Positions 1-7,502 are shown, numbered from the stretch's first letter. The stretch: DNA of 10,345 bases from Propionibacteriaceae bacterium (GCA_003153855.1 PMBM01000041.1:2860-13204), one strand, 5' to 3'. The notes: a model not told the origin generated them from the sequence alone. Numbers and translations: made by a program.

Positions 1-3000
1 TGCCGAGACGACCCGACCTCAAGGTCATCGTCACGAGCGCGACGATCGACACGTCGCGCTTCGCCGAGCACTTCAACGCCCCGATTGTCGAAGTCACGGG
101 CCGTACGTACCCGGTGGAGATCCGCTACCGCCCCGTACGCGACGACGGCGCCGTCAGCGACGAGGACGACCCGTCGCCCGCGCGACCCGTCCCCCCGGCT
201 GACGAGCGGGACCTCACCGAGGCGATCTGCGATGCGGTCGTCGAGCTCCAGGCCGCCGGCGACGGCGACGTGCTGGTGTTCTGCTCGGGCGAGCGGGAGA
301 TCCGCGACGCATCCGAGGCGATCGCCGCCCGCAACCTGCGGTTCACCGAGGTGCTTCCGCTGTACGCGCGGTTGTCGGTCGCCGAACAGCACCGCGTCTT
401 CGCGCCGCACACCGGCCGCCGCGTCGTCATCGCCACGAACGTTGCCGAGACGTCGCTGACGGTCCCGGGGATCCGGCACGTCGTCGACAGCGGGACGGCC
501 CGCATCTCCCGCTACTCGAAGCGCACCAAGGTGCAGCGGCTGCCCATCGAGCCGATCTCGAAGGCCTCCGCCAACCAACGGGCAGGGCGGTGCGGACGTG
601 TCGCGCCGGGAATCTGCATCCGCCTGTACAGCGAGGCCGACTACGAGTCGCGCCCCCAGTACACCGAGCCGGAGATCCTGCGCACCAACCTGGCGTCGGT
701 CATCCTGCAGATGGCGGAGGCGGAGCTCGGCGACATCGTCGACTTCCCGTTCGTCGAGCCTCCGGACGCGGGTCAGATCACCGACGGCATCCGGACGCTC
801 ACCGAGCTCGGCGCCCTCGAGGGGCGCAGTACGAGCCCCCGGCTGACGCCCGTCGGGCACCAGCTCGCCCGGCTCCCGGTCGACCCCCGGCTGGCGCGGA
901 TGCTCGTGGAGGCATCGGCGCGAGGGTGTCTGCGCGAGGTCCAGGTGATCGTCGCCGCGCTCGCGATCCCCGACGTCAAGGAGAGGCCGCAGGAGAAGCG
1001 GGAGCAGGCCGACCAGCTGCACCGCCGCTTCTGGGGGCAGGCTCCCGGGTCCGACGGGGAGCAGCCCCCGCCGGACGGGTCCGACTTCGTGGCCATCCTG
1101 CGGCTCTGGGCGTACCTGCGCGACCGTCGCAAGGCGGTGTCCGGCAACCAGTTCCGCCGGATGTGCCGCGACGAATACCTCAACTTCCTGCGCGTACGGG
1201 AGTGGCAGGACCTGCACACCCAGCTGCGCCAGATCTGCGAGGAGCTCGGCCTCGAGCGCAACGCCGAGCCGGCGCCGCCCGACTTCGTGCACACCGCGAT
1301 CCTGTCCGGGTTGCTCAGCCATGTCGGGGTGCTCGACACGCGCAACGAGCTCAAGGAGCTCCCCGCTCGCAAGCGCGCACGACTCGGACCCCGCGAGTAC
1401 CGAGGGGCCAGGGGAGCCATGTGGGTGATCGCCCCCGGTTCGGCCATCGCGAGGACGCCACCGCCCCTCGCGGTCGCGTACGAGCTGGTCGAGACGTCGC
1501 GGCTGTACGCACGCACCGTCGCCGCGGTCGAGGCCGAGTGGATCGAGGCGGTCGCCGAGCACGTGCTGAGCCGGAGCTACTCCGAGCCGCACTGGTCGGA
1601 GTCGCAGGGTTCCGTGCTCGCCTACGAGACGGTGAACCTGTACGGGATCCCGATCATCGCCGGGCGTACCGTCCAGTACTCGCGGATCGACCCCGACGAG
1701 ACGCGGCGCATCTTCATCCAGTCGGCGCTCGTCGAGGGGAAGTGGCGCACGCGGCACCACTTCGCCCAGCGCAACCGAGAAGTACGGGAGCAGGCGGCAG
1801 AGCTCGAGGAGCGCACGAGGCGGCGAGACCTCGTCGTCGACGACGCGACGATCTTCGCGTTCTACGACGCGCGGATCCCGGCGGACGTCGTCTCCCAGCG
1901 CCACTTCGACACGTGGTGGCGGACGAAGCGCCAGGAGGACGACGCCTACCTCGACCTGTCCCTCGAGGACCTCGTCGTCACCGAGGAGACCGACGTCTCG
2001 GCGGCGGGCTTCCCGGACTGGTGGAAGGCTGGCAGCCTCGAGCTGGAGATCACGTACGTGTTCGACCCGGGCTCCCAGCACGACGGGGTGACCATCGAGA
2101 TCCCGGTCGCCGTCCTCAACCAGCTGCCGGCCGCCGCGTTCACCTGGCACGTTCCGGGCTACCGGGAGGACCTGGCCACCGAGCTGATCAGGTCCCTGCC
2201 GAAGAGCCTGCGGACGTCGTTCGTACCGGCTCCGAACCACGCTGCCGCGGCACTCGCGTGGCTGGCCCAGCGCCCCGACGTCGCATCCGCTCCCGAGGGC
2301 GACACCGCGCCGGACACGATCTCGTTCCCCGACGCCCTGGCGGTGGCTCTGCGAGCTCTGACCGGTACGGATCCGGCGGGGCAGTGGGGCGACCGAGAGC
2401 TGCCGACCCACCTGCGCCCGACTTTGGTCGTCATGGACGGGGGCAAGGAGGTGGCCAGGGGCGACGACCTCGCCGCACTGCAGCGCCGGCTCACGAAGAC
2501 CGTCAGCCGCACGTTGACGAAGGTCAACCAGCGAGCCACCGTCACGGGCGCCACGTCCTGGTCGTTCCCGGCCCTGGAGCAGCGACTGACGACGATGTCC
2601 GGGTCGACGGAGATCGTGGGCTATCCGGCGCTCCGCGACGAAGGCACGACTGTCGGAGTGATGGTCCTGGACACGGAGGACCGCGCACGAGCGACCCACG
2701 CCCGAGGGCTCCGTCGACTGATCCAGCTCACGTCACCGGACCCCACGACGTGGGTGGTCTCGAGGATGACGAACGCGACGAAGCTCCAGCTCGGGGCGAG
2801 CCCGTACCCGACGATCCCCGCCCTTCTGGCCGACGCTCGCCTGCGTGCCGTCGATACGGCGCTCACCGCGCTCGGCGTCGACCCCTGGCTGGTCCGCGAC
2901 CCGGCGCGGTTCGCCGAGGTCCAGGTGGCCGTACGGGAGCGGCAGGCGGACACGATGCGGGGCGTCGTCGCGTACGTAGGGGAGATCCTGTCGCGGCACC

Positions 3001-3401
3001 AGGAGGTCTCGCGCCAGCTCGCAGGGATGACGACCTCGTACGTGACCGACGACGTCCGCGAACAGGTCGCGAACCTCGTCCACCCGGGCTTCATCCTCGC
3101 CACGCCGGACCCGTGGTTCGAGCGGCTCTCGCGCTACCTGCACGCCGCGGACATGAGGCTGGTGGCGTACCTGACGAACCCGGCGAGGGAGCGCCAGTCG
3201 GCGGACGTCATCGCCGAGCTCGAGGACGAGTACGCGGAGCTCGTGGCGACGGTCCCCGAAGGTCCGTTGCCGACGGCTGTCGCGGCTGTCGGATGGCTCC
3301 TCGAAGAGCTGCGCGTCAGCCTGTTCGCACAGCAGCTCCGTACGGCTGAGCCGGTGTCCGCCAAGCGCATTCGTTCGGCGATGGCAGCGGCGCGGGCTTG
3401 A
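1..3401 (+). CDS. hrpA: ATP-dependent RNA helicase HrpA (DEAH-box), 5'-truncated by window edge
   Basis: DEAH-box helicase of the HrpA type, which uses ATP to remodel RNA or RNA-protein complexes in the cytoplasm. The reading frame is open from position 3, so the Walker A and DEAH box lie upstream of the window; the internal GTG at 114 is not the start. Visible in order: motif III (SAT, about 36-44), motif IV-like VLVFCSGERE (from about 270), motif V with ATNVAETSLTVPG (about 430-473), and motif VI QRAGRCGR (576-599). An HA2 region follows (roughly 710-1045), then an OB-fold-like segment (about 1290-1500). The long C-terminal DUF3418-type region carries the family phrases YSEPHW, TRHHF, HFDTWW, SLPKSLR and FVPAPN, and ends in EELRVSLFAQQLRT. 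The C-terminus matches E. coli HrpA in order and length, so it is complete. No clear terminator follows. Family call is near certain; the physiological RNA target is unknown. Confidence 0.97.
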   Translation, partial: PRRPDLKVIVTSATIDTSRFAEHFNAPIVEVTGRTYPVEIRYRPVRDDGAVSDEDDPSPARPVPPADERDLTEAICDAVVELQAAGDGDVLVFCSGEREIRDASEAIAARNLRFTEVLPLYARLSVAEQHRVFAPHTGRRVVIATNVAETSLTVPGIRHVVDSGTARISRYSKRTKVQRLPIEPISKASANQRAGRCGRVAPGICIRLYSEADYESRPQYTEPEILRTNLASVILQMAEAELGDIVDFPFVEPPDAGQITDGIRTLTELGALEGRSTSPRLTPVGHQLARLPVDPRLARMLVEASARGCLREVQVIVAALAIPDVKERPQEKREQADQLHRRFWGQAPGSDGEQPPPDGSDFVAILRLWAYLRDRRKAVSGNQFRRMCRDEYLNFLRVREWQDLHTQLRQICEELGLERNAEPAPPDFVHTAILSGLLSHVGVLDTRNELKELPARKRARLGPREYRGARGAMWVIAPGSAIARTPPPLAVAYELVETSRLYARTVAAVEAEWIEAVAEHVLSRSYSEPHWSESQGSVLAYETVNLYGIPIIAGRTVQYSRIDPDETRRIFIQSALVEGKWRTRHHFAQRNREVREQAAELEERTRRRDLVVDDATIFAFYDARIPADVVSQRHFDTWWRTKRQEDDAYLDLSLEDLVVTEETDVSAAGFPDWWKAGSLELEITYVFDPGSQHDGVTIEIPVAVLNQLPAAAFTWHVPGYREDLATELIRSLPKSLRTSFVPAPNHAAAALAWLAQRPDVASAPEGDTAPDTISFPDALAVALRALTGTDPAGQWGDRELPTHLRPTLVVMDGGKEVARGDDLAALQRRLTKTVSRTLTKVNQRATVTGATSWSFPALEQRLTTMSGSTEIVGYPALRDEGTTVGVMVLDTEDRARATHARGLRRLIQLTSPDPTTWVVSRMTNATKLQLGASPYPTIPALLADARLRAVDTALTALGVDPWLVRDPARFAEVQVAVRERQADTMRGVVAYVGEILSRHQEVSRQLAGMTTSYVTDDVREQVANLVHPGFILATPDPWFERLSRYLHAADMRLVAYLTNPARERQSADVIAELEDEYAELVATVPEGPLPTAVAAVGWLLEELRVSLFAQQLRTAEPVSAKRIRSAMAAARA

Positions 3402-3534
3402 CGAACGTGCGCCACAGGGCCCAGTGCCCAGCGGCGCTTCCAGCCCAGCCGCGCGCGCGTCAGGTGGGTCCCCTTCCATCTAGCCGACTCTTGCGACATC
3501 CCCACCTCCCGCTACAGCAGTCGCGTTGATCAGA

Positions 3535-3566
3535 GGCGTTCCCCCGAGACGGCGTTCCCCCGGGAC
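3535..3566. repeat. Two tandem copies of a 16-bp repeat
   Basis: GGCGTTCCCCCGAGAC (3535-3550) is followed without a gap by GGCGTTCCCCCGGGAC (3551-3566); the copies differ at one base. The repeat lies just beyond the point where hydrolase similarity ends (about 3586). It may therefore mark the break that truncated that gene. Two copies only; no function assigned. Confidence 0.8.
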
Positions 3567-3585
3567 CTGCCGCAGCAAAGAGGGG

Positions 3586-3865
3586 GATGGTGTGGTCGCT
3601 TGGCTGTTGGTTCAGGTCTTCGACGAACGCGGTCATTGATTCGGGCATCCGGCGGCTGGTTCCGGACGGGTTGTGATCGGTGCGGGTCGCTGGGGTGCTG
3701 TCGACGTTGACCAGCACCACGGGCAGACCGTGGCTCCGGGAACGCCTTGGCAAGAGTGCCGGCCTTGCGGGTGATCTGGTCGACGGGCTCGGTGGTTGGG
3801 TGCGCGTGGATCCCGGACTGCAGGTCGATGACGAGGAGCGCCGTTAGGGGGTCGAGGGCGGTGAC
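3586..3865 (-). pseudogene. Isochorismatase-family cysteine hydrolase remnant (start lost, frameshifted, C-terminus missing)
   Basis: Reading the minus strand from 3865 gives TALDPLTALLVIDLQSGIH and onward to LAKAF, the typical N-terminus of isochorismatase-like hydrolases, including the catalytic Asp of VIDLQ. At the G-run 3738-3740 one extra base shifts the frame. Dropping it continues smoothly as RSHGLPVVLVNVDSTPATRTDH and on to LNQQPSDHTI (ends about 3586). This is again family-like, where an intact member would continue to the catalytic Lys. The Lys and the nucleophilic Cys region are absent. The codon at the expected start (3863-3865) is GTC, and no ATG/GTG/TTG fits this frame. It starts 17 bases behind the exporter stop on the same strand, suggesting a former two-gene operon. 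Such enzymes hydrolyse isochorismate-like ethers or small amides; the original substrate is unknown. A sequencing error could explain the frameshift, but not the missing half. Confidence 0.82.
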
Positions 3866-3882
3866 GGGCGTGGGTGCTCTTT

Positions 3883-5310
3883 CTATGGTGAGGGGACGGG
3901 GGTTTTGGCTGTCGGCTTGTCGGGTTGGGCGAGGACGGGGATGTGCTGGTCGAAGACGGTCAGCAGTGTGGATGCGGCGCCGATGCCGAGGATCACCCAG
4001 CCCAGGCGGTGGAAGCCGGCGTCGGTGATCGTGGTGCCGAAGACGATGCCGATGAGGCTGGCTGAGAAGATGGCACCGATGTAGCCAAACGTCCGGTAGA
4101 GACCGGCGGCGACCGCGATCTCCTCAGCTGGTGCCTGGAGGTAGAGGGCAGCCTGGTTGGCGAAGCCGGAGAAGCCGTTGCTGACCCCGAACAGGATGGT
4201 CATGGCGATGAGGCTGATGACCAGGATGTTCGAGGTGTGGTCGATCAGCAGGATCAAGGCGCCGGTCAGGATGAGGGCGACCGCACCGCCGATGAGGGGA
4301 TATCGAATCCACCCCTTGTTCGAGTTGATCCGCGCCAGCACGATGCTGACAGCGGACAGCGGCAACAGGATCAGGCCGACCGAGAAGGGTGACAGACCAG
4401 CGCCCTGCTCCATCCATTGGCTCGCACCGTAGAGGGCGCTGTAGATACCGAGCCCGATGATCGTCTGCCGCAGATAGGTGCGCTGCAGGGGAGCGTTGCG
4501 CCCGAGCATCCGCACGTCGATGAGAGGCCGCTCGATCTTGGCGTCCCACACGACGAAGACCGCGAGCAGGATCGCCGCGACGGCGAGCAGCCACCAGTTT
4601 GGGCTGGTGAGGTTGGAGAGGAAGAGCAGTAGGGCGACGATGCCGGCAGCGAACAGCGCGATGCCCGGCAGGTCGATTGCCGTGACGATATTGCCGGACT
4701 CGTTCGAGGGACGGGGGTCGCGCGCGATGCCGCGGAATGCGAAGACGAACACGATGATGGCGAGAGGAAGGTTGACGAGGAACAGTGCCCGCCATCCGAA
4801 CGCTCCTGCGAGCACGCCACCGATCGGGAGGCCGAAGACAGTGGTGATCTGGGACGCGATCGAGAAGTTCCCCAGCACCCGGCTCGGAACGCCGATCCTC
4901 TGTTCGTCGGCCCTCCGGCGCACGAGCGCCATCGCCGTGGGGTAGGCGGCCGAGGTGCCGACGCCGATCAGGGCCCGGGAGAACAGCAGGAACCCGAAGG
5001 CGGGCGCCAGGGCACCGATCGCACCGCCGATGAAGAGGACCCCGATACCGATCAGGAAGATCCGCCGGGGCCCGAACAGAGTCGACAGCTTCCCCATGGT
5101 TGGCTGCATGACCGCACTGCACAGATACAGCACCGAAACAAGGGTCGCCGCTTGACCGGGACCGGTGTGGAAGTCGGCGGCGATGCCGACGAGCCCGGTC
5201 GCGATCATCGAGCTGTTGATCGGGTTGAGGGTCGATCCCAGCAGCAGCGGGAACGTGAACCGGGCGCCGAACTGCCGCCCGGAGGGCGACTGCTCCTTGA
5301 TGGGTGCCAT
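3883..5310 (-). CDS. MFS transporter, DHA2-like (14-TM drug:H+ antiporter type)
   Basis: Integral membrane secondary transporter of 475 aa, the usual size for 14-TM DHA2 exporters, which pump drugs or metabolites out in exchange for protons. A short hydrophilic N-terminus (about 1-18) precedes serial hydrophobic segments. The loop after TM2 has a motif A-like MGKLSTLFGPRR (72-83). Residues 160-182 (GLPIGGVLAGAFGWR onward to LVNLP) are the antiporter motif C region typical of this group. A basic loop RRRADEQR lies at 131-138 and a hydrophilic tail at 461-475. An in-frame TAA lies five codons before the ATG at 5310, so this is the only upstream-most start; the Shine-Dalgarno is weak. It is divergent from the marR-type gene, with a shared operator, and was probably followed by the hydrolase now decayed. 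MarR control with induction by the exported compound is the likely mode (inference). The substrate cannot be read from sequence. Confidence 0.9.
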   Translation of the reverse strand: MAPIKEQSPSGRQFGARFTFPLLLGSTLNPINSSMIATGLVGIAADFHTGPGQAATLVSVLYLCSAVMQPTMGKLSTLFGPRRIFLIGIGVLFIGGAIGALAPAFGFLLFSRALIGVGTSAAYPTAMALVRRRADEQRIGVPSRVLGNFSIASQITTVFGLPIGGVLAGAFGWRALFLVNLPLAIIVFVFAFRGIARDPRPSNESGNIVTAIDLPGIALFAAGIVALLLFLSNLTSPNWWLLAVAAILLAVFVVWDAKIERPLIDVRMLGRNAPLQRTYLRQTIIGLGIYSALYGASQWMEQGAGLSPFSVGLILLPLSAVSIVLARINSNKGWIRYPLIGGAVALILTGALILLIDHTSNILVISLIAMTILFGVSNGFSGFANQAALYLQAPAEEIAVAAGLYRTFGYIGAIFSASLIGIVFGTTITDAGFHRLGWVILGIGAASTLLTVFDQHIPVLAQPDKPTAKTPVPSP

Positions 5311-5321
5311 GCGCTCAGGCT

Positions 5322-5363
5322 TTCGTTAGTGATACTAATGAGCTCGTGAGTTACACTAACGAA
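5322..5363. promoter_or_regulatory. 42-bp dyad, likely MarR operator between exporter and regulator genes
   Basis: The arms TTCGTTAGTG (5322-5331) and CACTAACGAA (5354-5363) are perfect 10-bp inverted repeats. Counting across the centre, 17 of 21 base pairs of the whole element are symmetric, with GAGCTC (5340-5345) exactly at the axis. Each side also holds its own small dyad: TTAGT-GAT-ACTAA (5326-5338) and GTTA-CAC-TAAC (5350-5360). Their centres are 23 bp apart, about two helical turns, which fits two MarR dimers on one face. The element covers the -10 candidates of both divergent genes (TACACT on plus at 5352-5357; TAGTAT on minus at 5337-5332) and ends two bases before the marR ATG. Repression of both genes is inferred. 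Confidence 0.8.
5329..5357 (+). promoter_or_regulatory. Candidate marR promoter for a leaderless transcript
   Basis: GTGATA (5329-5334; 4 of 6 to TTGACA) and TACACT (5352-5357) are separated by 17 bp. The -10 ends eight bases before the ATG at 5366, so transcription would begin at or next to the start codon. No Shine-Dalgarno precedes that ATG, consistent with a leaderless message. Not experimentally supported. Confidence 0.45.
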
Positions 5364-5365
5364 CC

Positions 5366-5818
5366 ATGATCCAGGATGCAACCGGACCACAGCGAAGCGA
5401 TGAGGTTCGCGCGGTCAGTACGGAGGTGCGGGTGGCGGTCTCGAGGGTGTACCGGCGATTCCGCTCGGAACGCGCCCGCGGTGAGCTTGGTGACGCGGCC
5501 ATTGGGGTCCTCACCCAGCTCCGCAAGAAGGGACCTCAGACTCTGAAGAGCCTCAGCGACCTGACTCACGTGACTCCGGGCTCGATGAGCCAGACGGTCA
5601 ACCGGCTGACCTCCGACGGCTATGCGATCCGAGTCTCCGATCCGACCGACGGACGCAAGGTGCTCTTCGAGCCCACGTCGAAGGGTCTAGAGGTCGAGGC
5701 ATCTACCATGGCCCAAGGTGTCTCGTGGCTAGATTCCGAGATTGAGCAGCTCACCGACGCCGAGCGCGACGTGCTCAAGCAGGCTACTGATCTGTTGAAG
5801 AGGATCGCAGGATCCTGA
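5366..5818 (+). CDS. MarR-family transcriptional regulator
   Basis: Cytoplasmic DNA-binding repressor of 150 aa, the normal MarR length. An N-terminal dimerisation helix (about 12-37) is followed by a winged helix-turn-helix. The first helices lie around 42-68, the recognition helix near 71-83 (PGSMSQTVNRLTS), and the wing carries the conserved SDPTDGRKVLFEPT (91-104) with its Asp and Arg. C-terminal helices (about 108-148) close the dimer interface. I chose the ATG at 5366 because helix 1 begins soon after. A GTG at 5432 has a better GGAGG upstream but would delete most of that helix. It is divergent from the DHA2-like exporter across 55 bp filled by a dyad, the classic arrangement in which MarR represses itself and its neighbour until a ligand (often phenolic) binds. 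The ligand is unknown. Confidence 0.93.
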   Translation: MIQDATGPQRSDEVRAVSTEVRVAVSRVYRRFRSERARGELGDAAIGVLTQLRKKGPQTLKSLSDLTHVTPGSMSQTVNRLTSDGYAIRVSDPTDGRKVLFEPTSKGLEVEASTMAQGVSWLDSEIEQLTDAERDVLKQATDLLKRIAGS

Positions 5819-6058
5819 GCCAATCTGCGGTCGGCCCACTTGCTCCGCCTGGAAGCGAGCCTTAGGCCAGATGTGCCCTTGCGGTGCCAACGACGCCCAC
5901 TCCCGACACGAGTGCGCCGGGCATCCATGCCGATCGCGGAACCTACTGCCTTTGCCCATGATCGGACGGTGCAGGACACCAATGGATCGATCTCTGCTTC
6001 GTCTGGGATCGGTTCCGCAGACAAGCTCGACAAGAGCTCTGGCGCAGTATGGTCCCGT
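5819..6058. other. Intergenic region between convergent marR-type and MFS genes
   Basis: This stretch separates two convergent genes and would need terminators, but I see no strong hairpin with a T-run. One plus-strand frame holds a Cys/His-rich stretch (5826-5930), discussed as a finding. No recognisable gene. Confidence 0.5.
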
Positions 6059-7354
6059 TCAATCGGCGGTCTGGCATTCAGTCCATTCCGGTAGCACCGG
6101 ATCCGCCCCCGATTGCCCCGCTCGCTTGTTGTCGACGGACCGTGTCACTTTGCCGGCGAGTACGTGTGAGGACACCATGACGAGCAGGCCGGCTACGGGC
6201 ACAACGAGCAGGCCGAGGCGGAGTGAGGTTGCATCGGCTATCGCGCCGACCACGGGGGGCGACAAGAGGAAGCCGACCCGCATCAGCCAGCTGACGATCG
6301 TGAGTCCCGTGCCAGGTTGGAACCCCGGCAGTCCGTCGGCGGCGTGCATGGCCGCCGGGATCAGGGTCGCGACACCGAGGCCGGCGAGACCGAACCCGAC
6401 TACCGTCCCGGGAACCGTGGGTATGGCCAGGGCAACGCCCATCCCGACGAAGACGACCAGGCCACCCGTGCGTGCCACCGCGCGCTGGCCGAAGCGGTCG
6501 ACGAGCCGGTCGCCGCAGATCCGCCCGATGAACTGCATTCCCTGGAGGGCAATGAAGCCGACGCCGGCGACGAACGCCGATGCCTCCAGGGAACCCGACA
6601 GGTAGATGGCCGACCAGGAGCTTCCCGCGTCCTCTACGACGGCACCGGACGCGGCGATCACGACGAGCGCGGCAAGAATCCCGTACTTAGCGAACAGTTG
6701 CGGCCCACGCCTCAGACGGGGTGACCTGACGTCGGGAGCCGAGGCGGGCTCGACGCTGGCCGGCTCTGCACCGGACAACAAGAACCGGTTTGCGACCACG
6801 GCCATGATGCCGAAGAGCACTGCCGAGCCGGTGAGCTGCACACCGACGGGCACAGCGAGCTGCGCGGCGACCGCGCCCAGAATCCCGCCAATCACCGCCC
6901 CCACGCTCCATACGGCATGGAAGGAATTCAGGATCGACCGTTTGTAGAGCCTTTGAACGCGTAGCCCGTGCGAGTTCTGAGCGACGTCAGTGATCGAATC
7001 CATCGCTCCGGCAAGGAAGAGCCCTCCTGCCAGCACGATCCACGCAGGCGCCACCCCCGCGATCACGATTCCGACCGACGACAACACGGCCGCCACGATC
7101 GCCACCCTCGCCGAGCTGAACCTGCGCACCAGCAACCCCGCCGTCAACCCGGCGAGAAGCGCTCCAAGGGGGGACGCGGCGACAGCAAGGCCGAAGGCTG
7201 CGTTGGTGAGGTGGAGGCCAGCCTTGATCTCGGGGTACCTGGGCAGGAGGTTGGCGAAGATGGCGCCGTTGGTGAAGAACAGCATCGCCACACCGGCGCG
7301 GGCGCGGACAGCCTCCCGGGGAGGTCGCTGGGCGGAAGTCGTCGTGGAAGTCAT
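6059..7354 (-). CDS. MFS transporter, YbjJ-like 12-TM family
   Basis: Inner-membrane secondary transporter of 431 aa with about twelve hydrophobic segments in two halves, joined by a hydrophilic central loop (about 195-222). The N-terminal phrase LLPRYPEIKAGLHLTNAAFGL (36-56, quoted only as a landmark) occupies the first periplasmic loop. DSITDVAQNSHGLRVQ (119-134) and SFHAVWSVGAVIGG (144-157) match the conserved DxxMNAQ...SFHA...GG pattern of YbjJ-type MFS proteins. GRICGDRLVDRFGQR (277-291) is the C-half motif A. A hydrophilic tail covers about 403-431. The ATG at 7354 has AAGGAA eleven bases upstream. It is divergent from the LacI-type regulator, with a perfect palindrome between them, so sugar- or metabolite-responsive repression by that regulator is likely (inference). 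Substrate and direction of transport are unknown; YbjJ itself is poorly characterised. Confidence 0.88.
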   Translation of the reverse strand: MTSTTTSAQRPPREAVRARAGVAMLFFTNGAIFANLLPRYPEIKAGLHLTNAAFGLAVAASPLGALLAGLTAGLLVRRFSSARVAIVAAVLSSVGIVIAGVAPAWIVLAGGLFLAGAMDSITDVAQNSHGLRVQRLYKRSILNSFHAVWSVGAVIGGILGAVAAQLAVPVGVQLTGSAVLFGIMAVVANRFLLSGAEPASVEPASAPDVRSPRLRRGPQLFAKYGILAALVVIAASGAVVEDAGSSWSAIYLSGSLEASAFVAGVGFIALQGMQFIGRICGDRLVDRFGQRAVARTGGLVVFVGMGVALAIPTVPGTVVGFGLAGLGVATLIPAAMHAADGLPGFQPGTGLTIVSWLMRVGFLLSPPVVGAIADATSLRLGLLVVPVAGLLVMVSSHVLAGKVTRSVDNKRAGQSGADPVLPEWTECQTAD

Positions 7355-7403
7355 CGGATGGAAGGTTCCTTCTCGAGCAGTTCACGTCGGCGGCTGCCGG
7401 CCG

Positions 7404-7419
7404 TCTCGCACAAGCGAGA
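7404..7419. other. Small hairpin in the leader of the YbjJ-like transporter gene
   Basis: TCTCGC (7404-7409) and GCGAGA (7414-7419) form a perfect six-pair stem with a four-base loop, about 50 bases upstream of the transporter ATG on the minus strand. It would lie in the 5' untranslated RNA. It may be chance; no riboswitch class is recognised. Confidence 0.35.
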
Positions 7420-7467
7420 GCACGAGAAGCCCCACACGTCCGTACGCACTCGCGGACTGTGACGATT

Positions 7468-7485
7468 ACCGTGAACGTTCACGGT
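7468..7485. promoter_or_regulatory. 18-bp perfect palindrome, likely LacI-family operator
   Basis: ACCGTGAACGTTCACGGT is a perfect 18-bp palindrome with the central CG typical of LacI/GalR operators. It lies 23 bases upstream of the lacI-type ATG and 113 bases from the divergent transporter ATG. On the minus strand it sits beside TAATCG, a poor -10 candidate. The most economical reading is that the adjacent regulator binds here and controls the transporter and itself. Confidence 0.85.
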
Positions 7486-7496
7486 GAAGTTACCAG

Positions 7497-7502
7497 TAGT
7501 GT
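7497..7502 (+). promoter_or_regulatory. Candidate -10 hexamer of the lacI-type gene (leaderless)
   Basis: TAGTGT ends six bases before the ATG at 7509, and no Shine-Dalgarno is present, suggesting a leaderless transcript. A convincing -35 is not visible at 17 bp. The operator palindrome would overlap the -35 region, fitting autorepression. Confidence 0.35.

Noticed and set aside
114..116. GTG as the start of the helicase
   Set aside because: The frame continues upstream to the window edge with helicase motif III (SAT) in place; the gene starts outside the window.
590..3349. 919-codon open frame inside the helicase, and other long overlapping frames
   Set aside because: Arg/Ala/Gly/Pro-rich translation typical of an off-frame shadow in GC-rich DNA; the helicase frame has clear family motifs along its whole length.
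2733..3479. 248-codon minus-strand frame over the helicase end
   Set aside because: Low-complexity Arg/Asp-rich antisense shadow without recognisable motifs.
5432..5434. GTG start of the MarR-type gene with GGAGG upstream
   Set aside because: It would remove most of the dimerisation helix 1; the ATG at 5366 fits a leaderless promoter and full family length.
5871..6605. 244-codon plus-strand frame antisense to the YbjJ-like transporter
   Set aside because: Mostly Pro/Thr/Arg antisense translation of a membrane protein gene; only its first 35 codons are curious and are reported separately.
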